Made by a program: the position numbers and the translations under genes
The notes under the pieces: generated by a model
Told to the model about the DNA's origin: nothing
Database searches by the model: none
What the model saw: only the letters and a program-made list of their open reading frames with translations
Shown: positions 35,191 through 43,436 of the stretch, piece after piece
How positions within the stretch are numbered: position 1 is the stretch's first letter
How the letters are laid out: every line of letters starts with the position of its first letter
DNA from: Pedobacter namyangjuensis
GTDB taxonomy: Bacteria > Bacteroidota > Bacteroidia > Sphingobacteriales > Sphingobacteriaceae
Length of the DNA: 64,000 nucleotides
Assembly: GCF_003313325.1 (NCBI RefSeq)
Contig: NZ_QMHQ01000001.1
Location: 992,001-1,056,000, forward strand
Direction of reading: 5' to 3'

Positions 35191-36156
35191 ATGGAACAGA
35201 TTAAAACATCATTCGATTTTGAAAAACCTTTAGCTGATTTAATGCAGCAGATTGATAAGGTTAAACAAGTTGCCGAAAAAACTAAAGTGGATATGTCTGC
35301 TACATTAGCAGAACTAGACGAGAAAGTTGCCACTACGAGCCAAACACTTTACACTAACCTTACGGGTTGGCAGAAAGTACAAATGTCTCGTCACGCAGAA
35401 AGACCGCAAACTTTAGATTATATTAACATGATTTGCGATGATTTTATCGAGATGCATGGCGATAGAACTGTAAAAGACGATAAGGCAATTGTTGGTGGTT
35501 TTGCTACCATAAATGGCGAAACGGTAATGATTATCGGTCACCAAAAAGGCAAAAATACCAAAGAGCGCCAGTTTCGTAATTTTGGTATGGCAAACCCAGA
35601 AGGTTACCGTAAAGCTTTGCGTTTAATGCGATTGGCTGAAAAGTTTAATAAGCCTGTAATTTCCTTTATCGATACGATGGGTGCATACCCAGGTTTGGAA
35701 GCAGAAGAACGCGGACAAGGAGAGGCGATTGCTAGAAACTTGTTGGAAATGGCAGTTTTAAAAGTGCCAATTTTATGTTTTGTTGTAGGAGAGGGTGCTT
35801 CTGGTGGTGCGTTAGGTATTGGGATAGGCGACAAAGTTTACATGCTAGAACATACTTGGTATTCGGTAATTTCTCCGGAATCTTGCTCTTCTATTTTATG
35901 GAGAAGTTGGGATTACAAAGAGAAAGCCGCTGAATGCTTAAAACTTACTTCAGAAGATATGTTTAAAAACAAACTGATAGACGGCATAGTTAAAGAACCA
36001 CTTGGCGGTGCGCACCAAAACCCAGAGTTAATGGGCGAAACGTTAAAAGCACAAATTGTAAGTGATTTAAAAAGCCTGAAAAAGGTTAACACCGATAAAC
36101 TTGTTGCCACCAGAATTGATAAATTCTGTGCGATGGGTGTGGTTAACGAAGGTTAA
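35191..36156 (+). CDS. accA: Acetyl-CoA carboxylase carboxyltransferase subunit alpha
   Basis: 321 residues, the usual length for AccA. The N-terminal helical region ([18 protein letters not shown]) is followed by the carboxyltransferase core: [17 protein letters not shown] [74 protein letters not shown]. It transfers carboxyl from biotin to acetyl-CoA to form malonyl-CoA, the first step of fatty acid synthesis, as a complex with AccD. It is a single gene with its own promoter and a terminator at 36175-36208; accB, accC and accD are not in this window. Confidence 0.98.
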   Translation: MEQIKTSFDFEKPLADLMQQIDKVKQVAEKTKVDMSATLAELDEKVATTSQTLYTNLTGWQKVQMSRHAERPQTLDYINMICDDFIEMHGDRTVKDDKAIVGGFATINGETVMIIGHQKGKNTKERQFRNFGMANPEGYRKALRLMRLAEKFNKPVISFIDTMGAYPGLEAEERGQGEAIARNLLEMAVLKVPILCFVVGEGASGGALGIGIGDKVYMLEHTWYSVISPESCSSILWRSWDYKEKAAECLKLTSEDMFKNKLIDGIVKEPLGGAHQNPELMGETLKAQIVSDLKSLKKVNTDKLVATRIDKFCAMGVVNEG

Positions 36157-36174
36157 TCCTTTTCGAAAATATAT

Positions 36175-36208
36175 AAAGCCTTTCTGATTTTTTAGAAAGG
36201 CTTTTTTT
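36175..36208 (+). terminator. Rho-independent terminator after accA
   Basis: Stem AAAGCCTTTCT (36175-36185) with AGAAAGGCTTT (36194-36204), followed by a T-run. Confidence 0.85.
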
Positions 36209-36416
36209 GTGGTTTTATTTTGGTGTGTAATTTTCGCTCTTTGAGGTGTTCGAATGGATGATTATTGCATATTTCAAATCCGATCTTGTTTTTTAGTCCG
36301 AAATGCGCTACGCTAACATCTCGAACAGCTTGGATTGTTCTAAATCTATTTATGTTAGATAGGATATTAAACAAATCCGATATCTATCGGATCAGAATAA
36401 CGATTCGTTTTTATAC

Positions 36417-36454
36417 AAAAAAGCCTGAGATCCTTTTCGATCTCAGGCTTTTTT
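36417..36454. terminator. Bidirectional terminator at the end of the DUF2723 gene
   Basis: A stem with GCCTGAGATC / GATCTCAGGC (36423-36432, 36439-36448), flanked by A-run and T-run on the two sides. It ends 18 bp before the minus-strand stop codon. Confidence 0.88.
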
Positions 36455-36471
36455 AACTTTACATTTAACGT

Positions 36472-39400
36472 CTATTGCCCACCTTGCTGTTGCATAGAGC
36501 GACTGAAAACATAGTTAAATCTAGCGTCTAATTCTTGGTATTGTTTTGCAATATCTTCGGCAAGTTTAGTTTGTTTGTACTGTGAAGCAACTTGTGCCAT
36601 AGGTACTAAACCATAATTTAAGGCAATTTGCCCTTGCTGACCACCAATCAAAATGTCCTTGCTTTTTGAAACATCAGCTAAATAGGTCATTTCTTTTTGA
36701 ATGTAAACCATCGATTTTTTTATCAAATCGTTCGCTTTTTTCGTTTCTCCTAAAGCATAAAGGTTTTGTGCTGTTTGCGCAACACTCATCATAGATCTTA
36801 TGCTGTAAATTTTGTCTGGTATAACCTCATCGTATTTAGCCATTACCTTTTTAGCATCGTCTAATCTGTCAGCTTTAATTAAGCCACTTGTTAAGCTATT
36901 TAAGATGTTAATGAAGATAGCAACATCATCTGCAGATTGCGTATCTAAGTAAGAAGCATGTTTTATGTTGCCCCATTTAAACTTGTTCATTACATTTTTA
37001 TACAAGGGATCAAGGTTAATATACTCATCTGGAGTAGAGGTAGAATCAATTTTTAAAGGCAATAAGCGGATAGCTAAACCTTCGTTATACAAATAATTGT
37101 CTAAACCATTAAACTGATCGCCTGGAACTGTTTTAGCAAAATAAATTGGTCTTTTCCAATTGTTATGTGCTATAATATCAAACATCGCTAGCGTACCTTT
37201 GGTAATATATGGCTTGTTAAATTTCCATTCCATTACCGGAGCAATTTCACCTCCTCTGTTTGCAGGTAAAGTTCCTGAACTAATCACATCTTGTGGATTG
37301 ATGGTTAATTTCAAGTTCTTAGTTGGCAAATCGTTATTTGCTTCCAAAAGGTAATCTACTAATTCTTTAAGCTCTACATTGCCTTGGATATTAGCGTCTG
37401 TAAATCTCATGTAATCTCTAACGCCAGAAACGTACTGAGATTCTTTCATGGTAATTGGTAAAGGCTCTGATTGATGCACTTTGCGACGCATACCGTTAAT
37501 ATACCAATCGGTGTCGAACAAACTTAAGTTTACCAATCTAATATCTGGTCTAATACCTTCTACTTCCTGCGCATACCAAAGTGGGTAAGTATCGTTATCA
37601 CCATAGGTAAATAAGATTGCGTTAGGAGCGCAAGATTCCATATAGCTAATTGCAATATCTCTTGCTACCCATTTATCAGAACGGTCGTGGTCATCCCAGC
37701 CTTGGCTGGCCATTAAAACTGGAGCAACAAGCAGACCTATTACCGTTGCACCAACAGCTGCGGTTTTAGGGTTAAGCTTACCGAAAACCCATTCTTTTAT
37801 GGCTAGTACGCCTAAACCTATCCAAATGGCAAACGCATAGAAAGATCCTACATAAGCATAATCACGCTCTCTCGGTTCTAATGGTTTTTGATTTAAGTAA
37901 AGTACAATCGCTAATCCTGTAAAGAAGAAAAGCAAGCCTATAATTCCTGCGTCTTTTTGGGCACGAGAGAAATGCCAAACAGCACCAATTAATCCTAAAA
38001 TTAGGGGTAAAAAGAAAAATCTGTTGTAAGAATTACTTTCTGTAATGGTAGGAGGAAGGTTTGTCTGGTCGCCTAAAAACAAAGCATCAATTGGTTTTAC
38101 ACCGCTTAGCCATTGTCCTTCGTACAGGCTGCCTTGTCCTTGGTCTTCGTTTTGTCTACCGGCAAAATTCCACATGAAGTAGCGCATGTACATTAACCCG
38201 GTTTGATATTTCGCAAAGAATCCGATATTGTCGAACAGATTTGGCACATCCTGATCGCCCAGATTCATCATGTCCTTATAATAAGTTACATGTCGGGCAT
38301 CATCGCTGTACATTCTAGGGAAAAGCGTAGTGCGTTGTAGGCGTTTTAAACTATCAGGGAATCCTTCGGTTATACCGTAAACCTGCTTAGTTTTAATGCC
38401 GGCAACCTCGTATTTTTCTGCCCCCTTTCTGTAAATGGTTGCGCCAGAATCTATTACTGGATAGCCATTTTCTTGATATTTAGGAATTGTGTTGTAGTTA
38501 GGTCCGGTTATCAACGGTCTATCGCCGTATTGTTCTCTGTTTAGGTAGCTTAAAAAAGAGAAAGCATTATCAGGATCGCTATTGTTAAGGTTTGGCTTTG
38601 CCTGTGCCCTAATAATAATCATGGCAAAAGAGGTGTAGCCAAAAATTACCAGCACAGTTGATAAAAGTGCAAGGTTTAAAACTCTTTTTTGATGTTTGAT
38701 TGAATAGCGGATTCCCCAAACCAAACCTCCAATTAATAAAATTGCAAAGAAAAGTACACCGGTTCCAAAACCTAAACCTAGGGTATTTACAAAGAATAAA
38801 TCGAAGTAAGCGCCTAGAGAAACCATATATTGAATAATTCCGTACTGGATAACTGCAAGTATCAAAATCCCAATACCAAGCGTTTTAAATATACCGCTTG
38901 ACGTTGCCTTATTCGTTTTTTTGAAGTAGTAAACAAAAGCTATTGCTGGTATAGTTAACAAGTTTAACAAGTGGATACCAATAGAAAGACCCATTATATA
39001 GGCTATAAATAATAACCATCTATCTGCTTTAGGCTCGTTGGCAACCGCTTCCCATTTTAAAATACCCCAAAATACAATTGCAGTAAATAATGATGATAAA
39101 GCGTAAACCTCTGCTTCAACGGCAGAAAACCAGAAACTATCGGAAAAAGTATACGCTAATGCACCAACAATACCAGAACCCATAATACTAATTAGGTTGG
39201 TCGTGCTAACCACTTCTCCTTCTTTAACTAAAATCTTTTTTGCAAGTGCAGTAATTGTCCAGAATAAGAACAAAATGGTTGCACCACTGGCAACCGCAGA
39301 ACCTACGTTCATAAAATAGGCAACTTTAGTATTATCGCCCATGGCAAAAATAGAGAAGAAGCGTTCTATCATTAAAAACAACGGTGCGCCTGGTTGGTGT

Positions 39401-39543
39401 ACAACTTGCATCTTTAATGCCGAGGCTATAAACTCTCCGCAATCCCAAAAGCTAACAGTTGGTTCTAATGTTAAAATGTAAGTTAAAGTGGCGATAAAGA
39501 AACAGGCCCATCCAACTATATTGTTTACTTTAAAATAATTCAT
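36472..39543 (-). CDS. DUF2723 family large membrane protein, GT-C-like glycosyltransferase
   Basis: 1023 residues. About a dozen membrane helices fill residues 10-330 and ~520-640. The N-terminal YILTLEPTVSFWDCGEFIASA and QPGAPLFLMIERFFSIFA motifs define DUF2723. Acidic residues in the first loop (WDCGEF) fit the metal/donor site of GT-C enzymes such as protein O-mannosyltransferases. The C-terminal ~350 residues are soluble and helical, likely periplasmic (TPR-like ADRLDDAKKVMAKYDEVIP). Transfer of sugars from a lipid donor to proteins or glycans in the periplasm is a family-level inference. It is a single-gene unit. Confidence 0.88.
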   Translation of the reverse strand: MNYFKVNNIVGWACFFIATLTYILTLEPTVSFWDCGEFIASALKMQVVHQPGAPLFLMIERFFSIFAMGDNTKVAYFMNVGSAVASGATILFLFWTITALAKKILVKEGEVVSTTNLISIMGSGIVGALAYTFSDSFWFSAVEAEVYALSSLFTAIVFWGILKWEAVANEPKADRWLLFIAYIMGLSIGIHLLNLLTIPAIAFVYYFKKTNKATSSGIFKTLGIGILILAVIQYGIIQYMVSLGAYFDLFFVNTLGLGFGTGVLFFAILLIGGLVWGIRYSIKHQKRVLNLALLSTVLVIFGYTSFAMIIIRAQAKPNLNNSDPDNAFSFLSYLNREQYGDRPLITGPNYNTIPKYQENGYPVIDSGATIYRKGAEKYEVAGIKTKQVYGITEGFPDSLKRLQRTTLFPRMYSDDARHVTYYKDMMNLGDQDVPNLFDNIGFFAKYQTGLMYMRYFMWNFAGRQNEDQGQGSLYEGQWLSGVKPIDALFLGDQTNLPPTITESNSYNRFFFLPLILGLIGAVWHFSRAQKDAGIIGLLFFFTGLAIVLYLNQKPLEPRERDYAYVGSFYAFAIWIGLGVLAIKEWVFGKLNPKTAAVGATVIGLLVAPVLMASQGWDDHDRSDKWVARDIAISYMESCAPNAILFTYGDNDTYPLWYAQEVEGIRPDIRLVNLSLFDTDWYINGMRRKVHQSEPLPITMKESQYVSGVRDYMRFTDANIQGNVELKELVDYLLEANNDLPTKNLKLTINPQDVISSGTLPANRGGEIAPVMEWKFNKPYITKGTLAMFDIIAHNNWKRPIYFAKTVPGDQFNGLDNYLYNEGLAIRLLPLKIDSTSTPDEYINLDPLYKNVMNKFKWGNIKHASYLDTQSADDVAIFINILNSLTSGLIKADRLDDAKKVMAKYDEVIPDKIYSIRSMMSVAQTAQNLYALGETKKANDLIKKSMVYIQKEMTYLADVSKSKDILIGGQQGQIALNYGLVPMAQVASQYKQTKLAEDIAKQYQELDARFNYVFSRSMQQQGGQ

Positions 39544-39710
39544 CGTACTAATGAGGTGAAATTTTTTGTTTTACGCATAAAAATGCGTCCGAAAATAAAG
39601 AAATAGATTGATAAATTGGTTAACTTTGCGAAGTCTTTTAACAAAAATTAACGCTTGTTAGAGGCTAGAAATGCACTTTGAAACTTTTTTTAATTTTTTT
39701 TCATTTCACT

Positions 39711-39741
39711 ATTGCAAGAATAAAAATTAAGCGTAAATTTG
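39711..39741 (+). promoter_or_regulatory. Promoter of tRNA-Gln / prs
   Basis: ATTG at 39711-39714 (one mismatch to TTTG) and TAAATTTG at 39734-39741, with a 19-bp spacer. The mature tRNA begins 34 bp later. Confidence 0.5.
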
Positions 39742-39775
39742 CATTCCATTTCGGAACAACATCGAGATGGAAAAT

Positions 39776-39846
39776 TGTCCGATAGTATAAGGGTAGTACA
39801 ACGGTTTTTGGTACCGTTTGTCTTGGTTCGAATCCAGGTCGGACAA
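39776..39846 (+). tRNA. tRNA-Gln (anticodon TTG)
   Basis: A full cloverleaf: acceptor stem TGTCCGA (39776-39782) / TCGGACA (39839-39845), anticodon stem ACGGT / ACCGT around loop TTTTGGT with anticodon TTG at 39808-39810, and T arm CTTGG-TTCGAAT-CCAGG. Discriminator A at 39846. The CCA end is not encoded. Confidence 0.97.
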
Positions 39847-39916
39847 CAAATTTTTTCGGATTGTGAATAAACCCGCAATCCGATTTTTTTTTAACCAGCA
39901 TTGATACCCGCAAATC

Positions 39917-40858
39917 ATGCCATTGCAGTTTAACCCAGTTAAAATTTTTGCCGGAACCGGTACAAAAGATTTAGCGAAACAAATTGCCGAAGCTTACGGC
40001 AAACCACTAGGAAGCGTAACTTTAAGTCGGTTTAGCGATGGCGAGTTTCAACCTTCTTTTGATGAATCGATTAGAGGGTGCGATGTTTTCTTGGTTCAAT
40101 CCACTTACCAACCTAGCGATAATTTATTTGAACTTCTTTTAATGGTAGACGCGGCTAAAAGAGCATCTGCACATTATATTACTGCAGTAGTTCCTTATTA
40201 CGGCTTAGCTCGTCAGGATAGAAAAGATAAACCAAGGGTAGCAATTGGCGCAAAGCTGGTAGCTAATTTATTAAAAGCTGCAGGTATCCACCGTATTATG
40301 ACGATGGACTTGCATGCGGCACAAATACAAGGTTTCTTTGATATTCCGGTAGATCACTTGGATGGATCGGTAATATTTGTACCTTATATAAAAAGCTTAA
40401 ATCTGCCAAATTTAACTATTGCATCGCCAGATATGGGCGGTTCTTACAGAGCCCGTACCTTTGCTAAGTTTTTTAATGCAGAAGTTATTATTTGTGATAA
40501 ACGCCGTAAACGTGCCAACGAAATCGAATCTATGTCGATTATTGGAGATGTAACCGGTCAAGATGTAGTTTTGATAGATGATATTTGCGATACTGCAGGT
40601 ACGTTAGCAAAAGCCGCTGCCTTGATTATGGAAAATGGCGCAAGAAGTGTGAGAGCTGTTTGTACACACCCAGTTTTATCTGGTAAGGCTTATGAAACGG
40701 TTGAAAATTCTGTGTTGGAAGAATTAATTGTAACTGATACAATTCCTTTAAAACAACATAGTGATAAAATTAGAGTGCTTAGCACCGCTAGTTTGTTTGC
40801 AAAAGCAATTGCAAATGTTAACGAACATGGCTCAATAAGCGATCTTTTTAGAGTTTAA
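39917..40858 (+). CDS. prs: Ribose-phosphate pyrophosphokinase (PRPP synthetase)
   Basis: 313 residues, the normal length. Key motifs are present: KIFAGTGTKDLAKQIAEA at the N-terminus, SDGEFQPSF, VVPYYGLARQDRKDKPR (ATP-binding flexible loop), HAAQIQGFFDIPVDHL, and the PRPP-binding signature VVLIDDICDTAGTLAKAA. It makes PRPP from ribose 5-phosphate and ATP for nucleotide, His and Trp synthesis. It lies 70 bp after tRNA-Gln and 73 bp before the L25 gene, an order that is common in Bacteroidota. Confidence 0.98.
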   Translation: MPLQFNPVKIFAGTGTKDLAKQIAEAYGKPLGSVTLSRFSDGEFQPSFDESIRGCDVFLVQSTYQPSDNLFELLLMVDAAKRASAHYITAVVPYYGLARQDRKDKPRVAIGAKLVANLLKAAGIHRIMTMDLHAAQIQGFFDIPVDHLDGSVIFVPYIKSLNLPNLTIASPDMGGSYRARTFAKFFNAEVIICDKRRKRANEIESMSIIGDVTGQDVVLIDDICDTAGTLAKAAALIMENGARSVRAVCTHPVLSGKAYETVENSVLEELIVTDTIPLKQHSDKIRVLSTASLFAKAIANVNEHGSISDLFRV

Positions 40859-40872
40859 TAAAAGGTGGAAGG

Positions 40873-40890
40873 TTAGGCATCAAGGCCTAA
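40873..40890 (+). other. Small hairpin in the prs-rplY gap
   Basis: TTAGGC (40873-40878) and GCCTAA (40885-40890) with a 6-nt loop. No T-run follows, so it is not a terminator; an mRNA-processing or L25-regulatory role is possible but unproven. Confidence 0.3.
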
Positions 40891-40931
40891 ATACTGAAGC
40901 TAAAACATATACTAATTAAAATAAATAAAAA

Positions 40932-41516
40932 ATGAAAACAATCGCAATTAGCGGTTCTCCAAGAGAGAACGTAGGGAAACGCGATGCTAAAGAGCTTCGC
41001 TATGAAGGTAAAGTTCCTGCAGTATTGTATGGTGGAAAAGAACAAGTACACTTTTCTGTATTAAGAACTGATTTAAACGAAGCTATCTATACTCCAGAGG
41101 CTAACTTTTTAGAAATCACTATCGGTGGTACTAAAACTAAAGCTATCATTAAAGATGCTCAATATCATCCATTAACAGATTTATTATTACACGTAGATTT
41201 CCTTCAATTATTTGATGAGAAAGAAATTGTAATGGAAATCCCTGTTAAATTAACTGGAACTTCTCCAGGTGTTAAAATGGGTGGTAAATTGGTTCAGAAA
41301 TTACGTAAATTACGCGTTAAGTCTTTGCCTAAACATATGCCACAAGTGGTTGAAGTTAGCATAGATAAAATGGAAGTAGGTAACTTATACCGCGTTCGTG
41401 ATTTAGCTAAAACTGATTATGCTGTAATTAACACTCCAGAAGATACAATCGTTTCTGTAGGTATGTCTAGAGCTTTAAAACAAGCAGAGACAGAAGCAGC
41501 TAAAGGTAAAAAATAG
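40932..41516 (+). CDS. rplY: 50S ribosomal protein L25, CTC/TL5 type
   Basis: 194 residues: the long form with the 5S-rRNA-binding L25 domain (~1-95; SGSPRENVGKRDAKELRYEGKVPAVLYG) and a C-terminal TL5/CTC beta domain (~100-190; VMEIPVKLTGTSPGVKMGG). It binds 5S rRNA in the large subunit. It lies between prs and pth in the usual order and is followed by a strong terminator at 41542-41580. Confidence 0.97.
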   Translation: MKTIAISGSPRENVGKRDAKELRYEGKVPAVLYGGKEQVHFSVLRTDLNEAIYTPEANFLEITIGGTKTKAIIKDAQYHPLTDLLLHVDFLQLFDEKEIVMEIPVKLTGTSPGVKMGGKLVQKLRKLRVKSLPKHMPQVVEVSIDKMEVGNLYRVRDLAKTDYAVINTPEDTIVSVGMSRALKQAETEAAKGKK

Positions 41517-41541
41517 TAGTTCATAAATTTTTTGCTGAACA

Positions 41542-41580
41542 AAAAGCGGTGCAGAATCAATTCTGAACCGCTTTTTTTTG
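41542..41580 (+). terminator. Rho-independent terminator after rplY
   Basis: Stem AAAAAGCGGT-CAGAAT with ATTCTG-ACCGCTTTTT, interrupted by one bulged base on each side, followed by a run of T. Confidence 0.87.
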
Positions 41581-41665
41581 GTCTATAATTTCGGATTTTA
41601 AGATAAAAAGCATCAGGTTTTTTTATTTTTTTGAAAGCGCAATAGCTTTGCTAGTAATCAAATTT

Positions 41666-41878
41666 CTTCCCGTTTTTTGCTTATACGCTTCGCTACGTAG
41701 CAAAGCTACTTGCTGCAGGGTATCGCTTCAACCGGGGCTAAATATAAAAAGCTGTGCATTTTTTAAAGGTTGCAATCGGGCCACAAAACTTAAATCATAA
41801 ACCCGGTGGTAGCGGCATACTTTTTTCCAAAGCCTTTTTTTGGATTTAGAAAAAAGATATAGCGTACAACGGGGCTAA
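41666..41878. repeat. Composite dispersed repeat, two inverted arms (copy C)
   Basis: Arm C1 (minus strand, 41741 down to 41666) reads AGCCCCGGTTGAAGCG, then an inner hairpin with GTAGC/GCTAC arms (41697-41701 / 41705-41709), then GAAGCGTATAAGC and ACGGGAAGAAA. Arm C2 (plus strand, 41799-41878) reads AACCCGGTGGTAGCGG, then a hairpin with CTTTTTTC / GAAAAAAG (41820-41827 / 41849-41856), then ATAGCGTACAACGGGGCTA. Layout and spacing match copy A at 33661-33852, while the inner stems differ. Confidence 0.7.
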
Positions 41879-42008
41879 AGTCTGCCATAATCACTGGCTA
41901 TATTTTACAAAAACGACAAATAATTATTTTTTAACTTTTTAGCTTAGGTCTTAGTCTTTCTTTGCTTTAAACTTTGGTCTTTAAGCTTTAAGCTTTTAAC
42001 TTAGCAAA

Positions 42009-42569
42009 ATGAAATTTCTCATAGTTGGCTTGGGCAATATTGGTCCAGAATATGCACATACTCGTCATAATATAGGTTTCGATATAGCAGATCAGTTAGT
42101 TAAAGATTTAGGTGGTAGTTTTGAACTATTACGTTTAGCCTACTACGCAGAAGTTAGTTATAAAGGCAAAAAGTTACATGTAATAAAGCCCACCACCTAT
42201 ATGAATTTAAGTGGTAAGGCCGTAAACTATTGGATGAAAGAACTGAAAGTTGCACCAGAAAATGTTTTGGTCTTGGTTGATGATTTAGCACTTCCGTTAG
42301 GTAAATTACGTATGAAATTACAGGGCAGTAGTGCTGGGCATAACGGTTTAAAAAGCATAGAAGAAGTTTGTGGCGGACAAAATTACGCTCGATTGCGTTT
42401 CGGCATTAGCGATAATTTTAGAAAAGGCCAACAAGCTGAATATGTTTTGGGTGCTTTTGATAAGGACGAACAAAAAGAGCTGCCAACTTTAATTAACCGC
42501 GGCGTAACCATGATTAAGAGTTTTGCAACCATTGGCGCTGCACAAACCATGACACTTTTTAATAAATAA
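42009..42569 (+). CDS. pth: Peptidyl-tRNA hydrolase
   Basis: 186 residues. The N-terminal LIVGLGNIGPEYAHTRHNIGF contains Asn10 and catalytic His20, VLVDDLALPLGKLRMK contains the conserved Asp, and SAGHNGLKSI and RLRFGI complete the family pattern. It releases tRNA from stalled peptidyl-tRNA. It lies downstream of rplY, but the long gap with a terminator suggests its own promoter. Confidence 0.98.
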   Translation: MKFLIVGLGNIGPEYAHTRHNIGFDIADQLVKDLGGSFELLRLAYYAEVSYKGKKLHVIKPTTYMNLSGKAVNYWMKELKVAPENVLVLVDDLALPLGKLRMKLQGSSAGHNGLKSIEEVCGGQNYARLRFGISDNFRKGQQAEYVLGAFDKDEQKELPTLINRGVTMIKSFATIGAAQTMTLFNK

Positions 42570-42589
42570 TATTCGGTTGTCAGTTGTAG

Positions 42590-42705
42590 GTTGTGTTGTC
42601 AGTTTTCAGTCTGGATTGTTAATTTATGATCATAATGACTCTGGGATGTAGACTTAAGACTCAAGATTTTGTACTCAAGACTCTTAACTCTCTACTTTTG
42701 CCTTT
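42590..42705. repeat. Low-complexity intergenic words after pth
   Basis: The gap between pth and the convergent response-regulator gene contains degenerate repeats (GGTTGTCAGTTGTAGGTTG..., GACTTAAGACTCAAGA, CTCAAGACTCTTAACTCTC). No terminator hairpin was seen. Confidence 0.4.
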
Positions 42706-43380
42706 TTACTTCATGCAATCGCTATAGGTTGCGCCGATACTAAAGGCTTTTTCGTTAATCCAAATCTGCGAACGATCGAACTTGGTGATTTTATTTTTAG
42801 CCAAAATAAAAGCTCTGTGGCATCTTACAAAATCTTCGCGAGGCAATAGTTCTGTAAGTTCGTTAATGGTAATTCTGGTGCTCAGCAATGTGCCATCAGC
42901 TAAATTAATTTGAGTGTAATTTCCCGATGCCTCTATAAAAAGAATATCTTTTAAGAATACTTTTACTTGCTCATAGCCATCTTTTATAAAAATATGATCT
43001 GTTTTGCCTGGCTGGTGGTTGTTACGTAAATCGTATAATTCTTTGGCTTTGTTGCTAGCTTTTAAAAACCTAGCCAGCGAGAAAGGTTTTAATAAATAAT
43101 CTACCGCATCTAACTCAAAACTCTGCACTGCATGTTCGCTGTAGGCCGTGGTAAAAATAACCATCGGTGGTTTGCTTAATGTTTTTAGAAAATCTATTCC
43201 GTTAATATCTGGCATTTTTATATCCAGAAAAAGTAAATCAACTTTGTTTTGCTGTAAATAAGTAATTGCCTCAAAAGCATTAGTAAAGCGAGCCTTCAAG
43301 TCAATAAATGGCACTTTGCTAGCGTGTGCTGCAACAATGTCTAAAGCTATCGGTTCGTCGTCTATTGCAATTGCAATCAT
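42706..43380 (-). CDS. LytTR-family response regulator, second system
   Basis: 224 residues. The receiver domain has IAIDDEP, the phosphoacceptor Asp53 (LLFLDIKMPDING) and YLLKPFS. The LytTR domain covers ~125-222 (FIKDGYEQVKVFLKDILFIEASGNYTQI, FVRCHRAFILAKNKI). It is the third gene of a unit whose first gene is the LytS-type kinase and whose second is a thioredoxin-like protein; the gap to the latter is 56 bp. Confidence 0.94.
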   Translation of the reverse strand: MIAIAIDDEPIALDIVAAHASKVPFIDLKARFTNAFEAITYLQQNKVDLLFLDIKMPDINGIDFLKTLSKPPMVIFTTAYSEHAVQSFELDAVDYLLKPFSLARFLKASNKAKELYDLRNNHQPGKTDHIFIKDGYEQVKVFLKDILFIEASGNYTQINLADGTLLSTRITINELTELLPREDFVRCHRAFILAKNKITKFDRSQIWINEKAFSIGATYSDCMK

Positions 43381-43436
43381 ATATCGTTTATTAAAAAATT
43401 AAAAGTTTGTTGCGATGAGTGCAAATACTTTAAGAT

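Larger units (their letters stand above)
36157..36471. other. Convergent intergenic region between accA and the DUF2723 gene
   Basis: 315 bp without a gene. It has one terminator at each end (36175-36208 and 36417-36454) and an interior with short inverted repeats, including the palindrome ATCCGATA-TC-TATCGGAT at 36375-36392. The interior has no recognised function. Confidence 0.7.
41517..42008. other. Intergenic region rplY-pth with terminator and composite repeat
   Basis: 492 bp without a gene. It holds the rplY terminator (41542-41580), the two-armed repeat (41666-41878), and before pth a run of degenerate CTTTAG/CTTTAA words (41930-42003). No promoter motif for pth was recognised. Confidence 0.75.

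Noticed and set aside
36192..36456. Two small opposing frames in the accA-DUF2723 gap
   Set aside because: They cover terminator hairpins and inverted repeats and have no protein-like features.
39701..39918. Three overlapping minus-strand frames of 62-70 codons over the tRNA
   Set aside because: They are antisense to tRNA-Gln and its flanks; the cloverleaf is complete and explains the region.
41771..41784. TGCAATCGGGCCAC as a fourth LacI-type operator
   Set aside because: Only the left half matches; it lies in the spacer of the composite repeat and not near a related gene.
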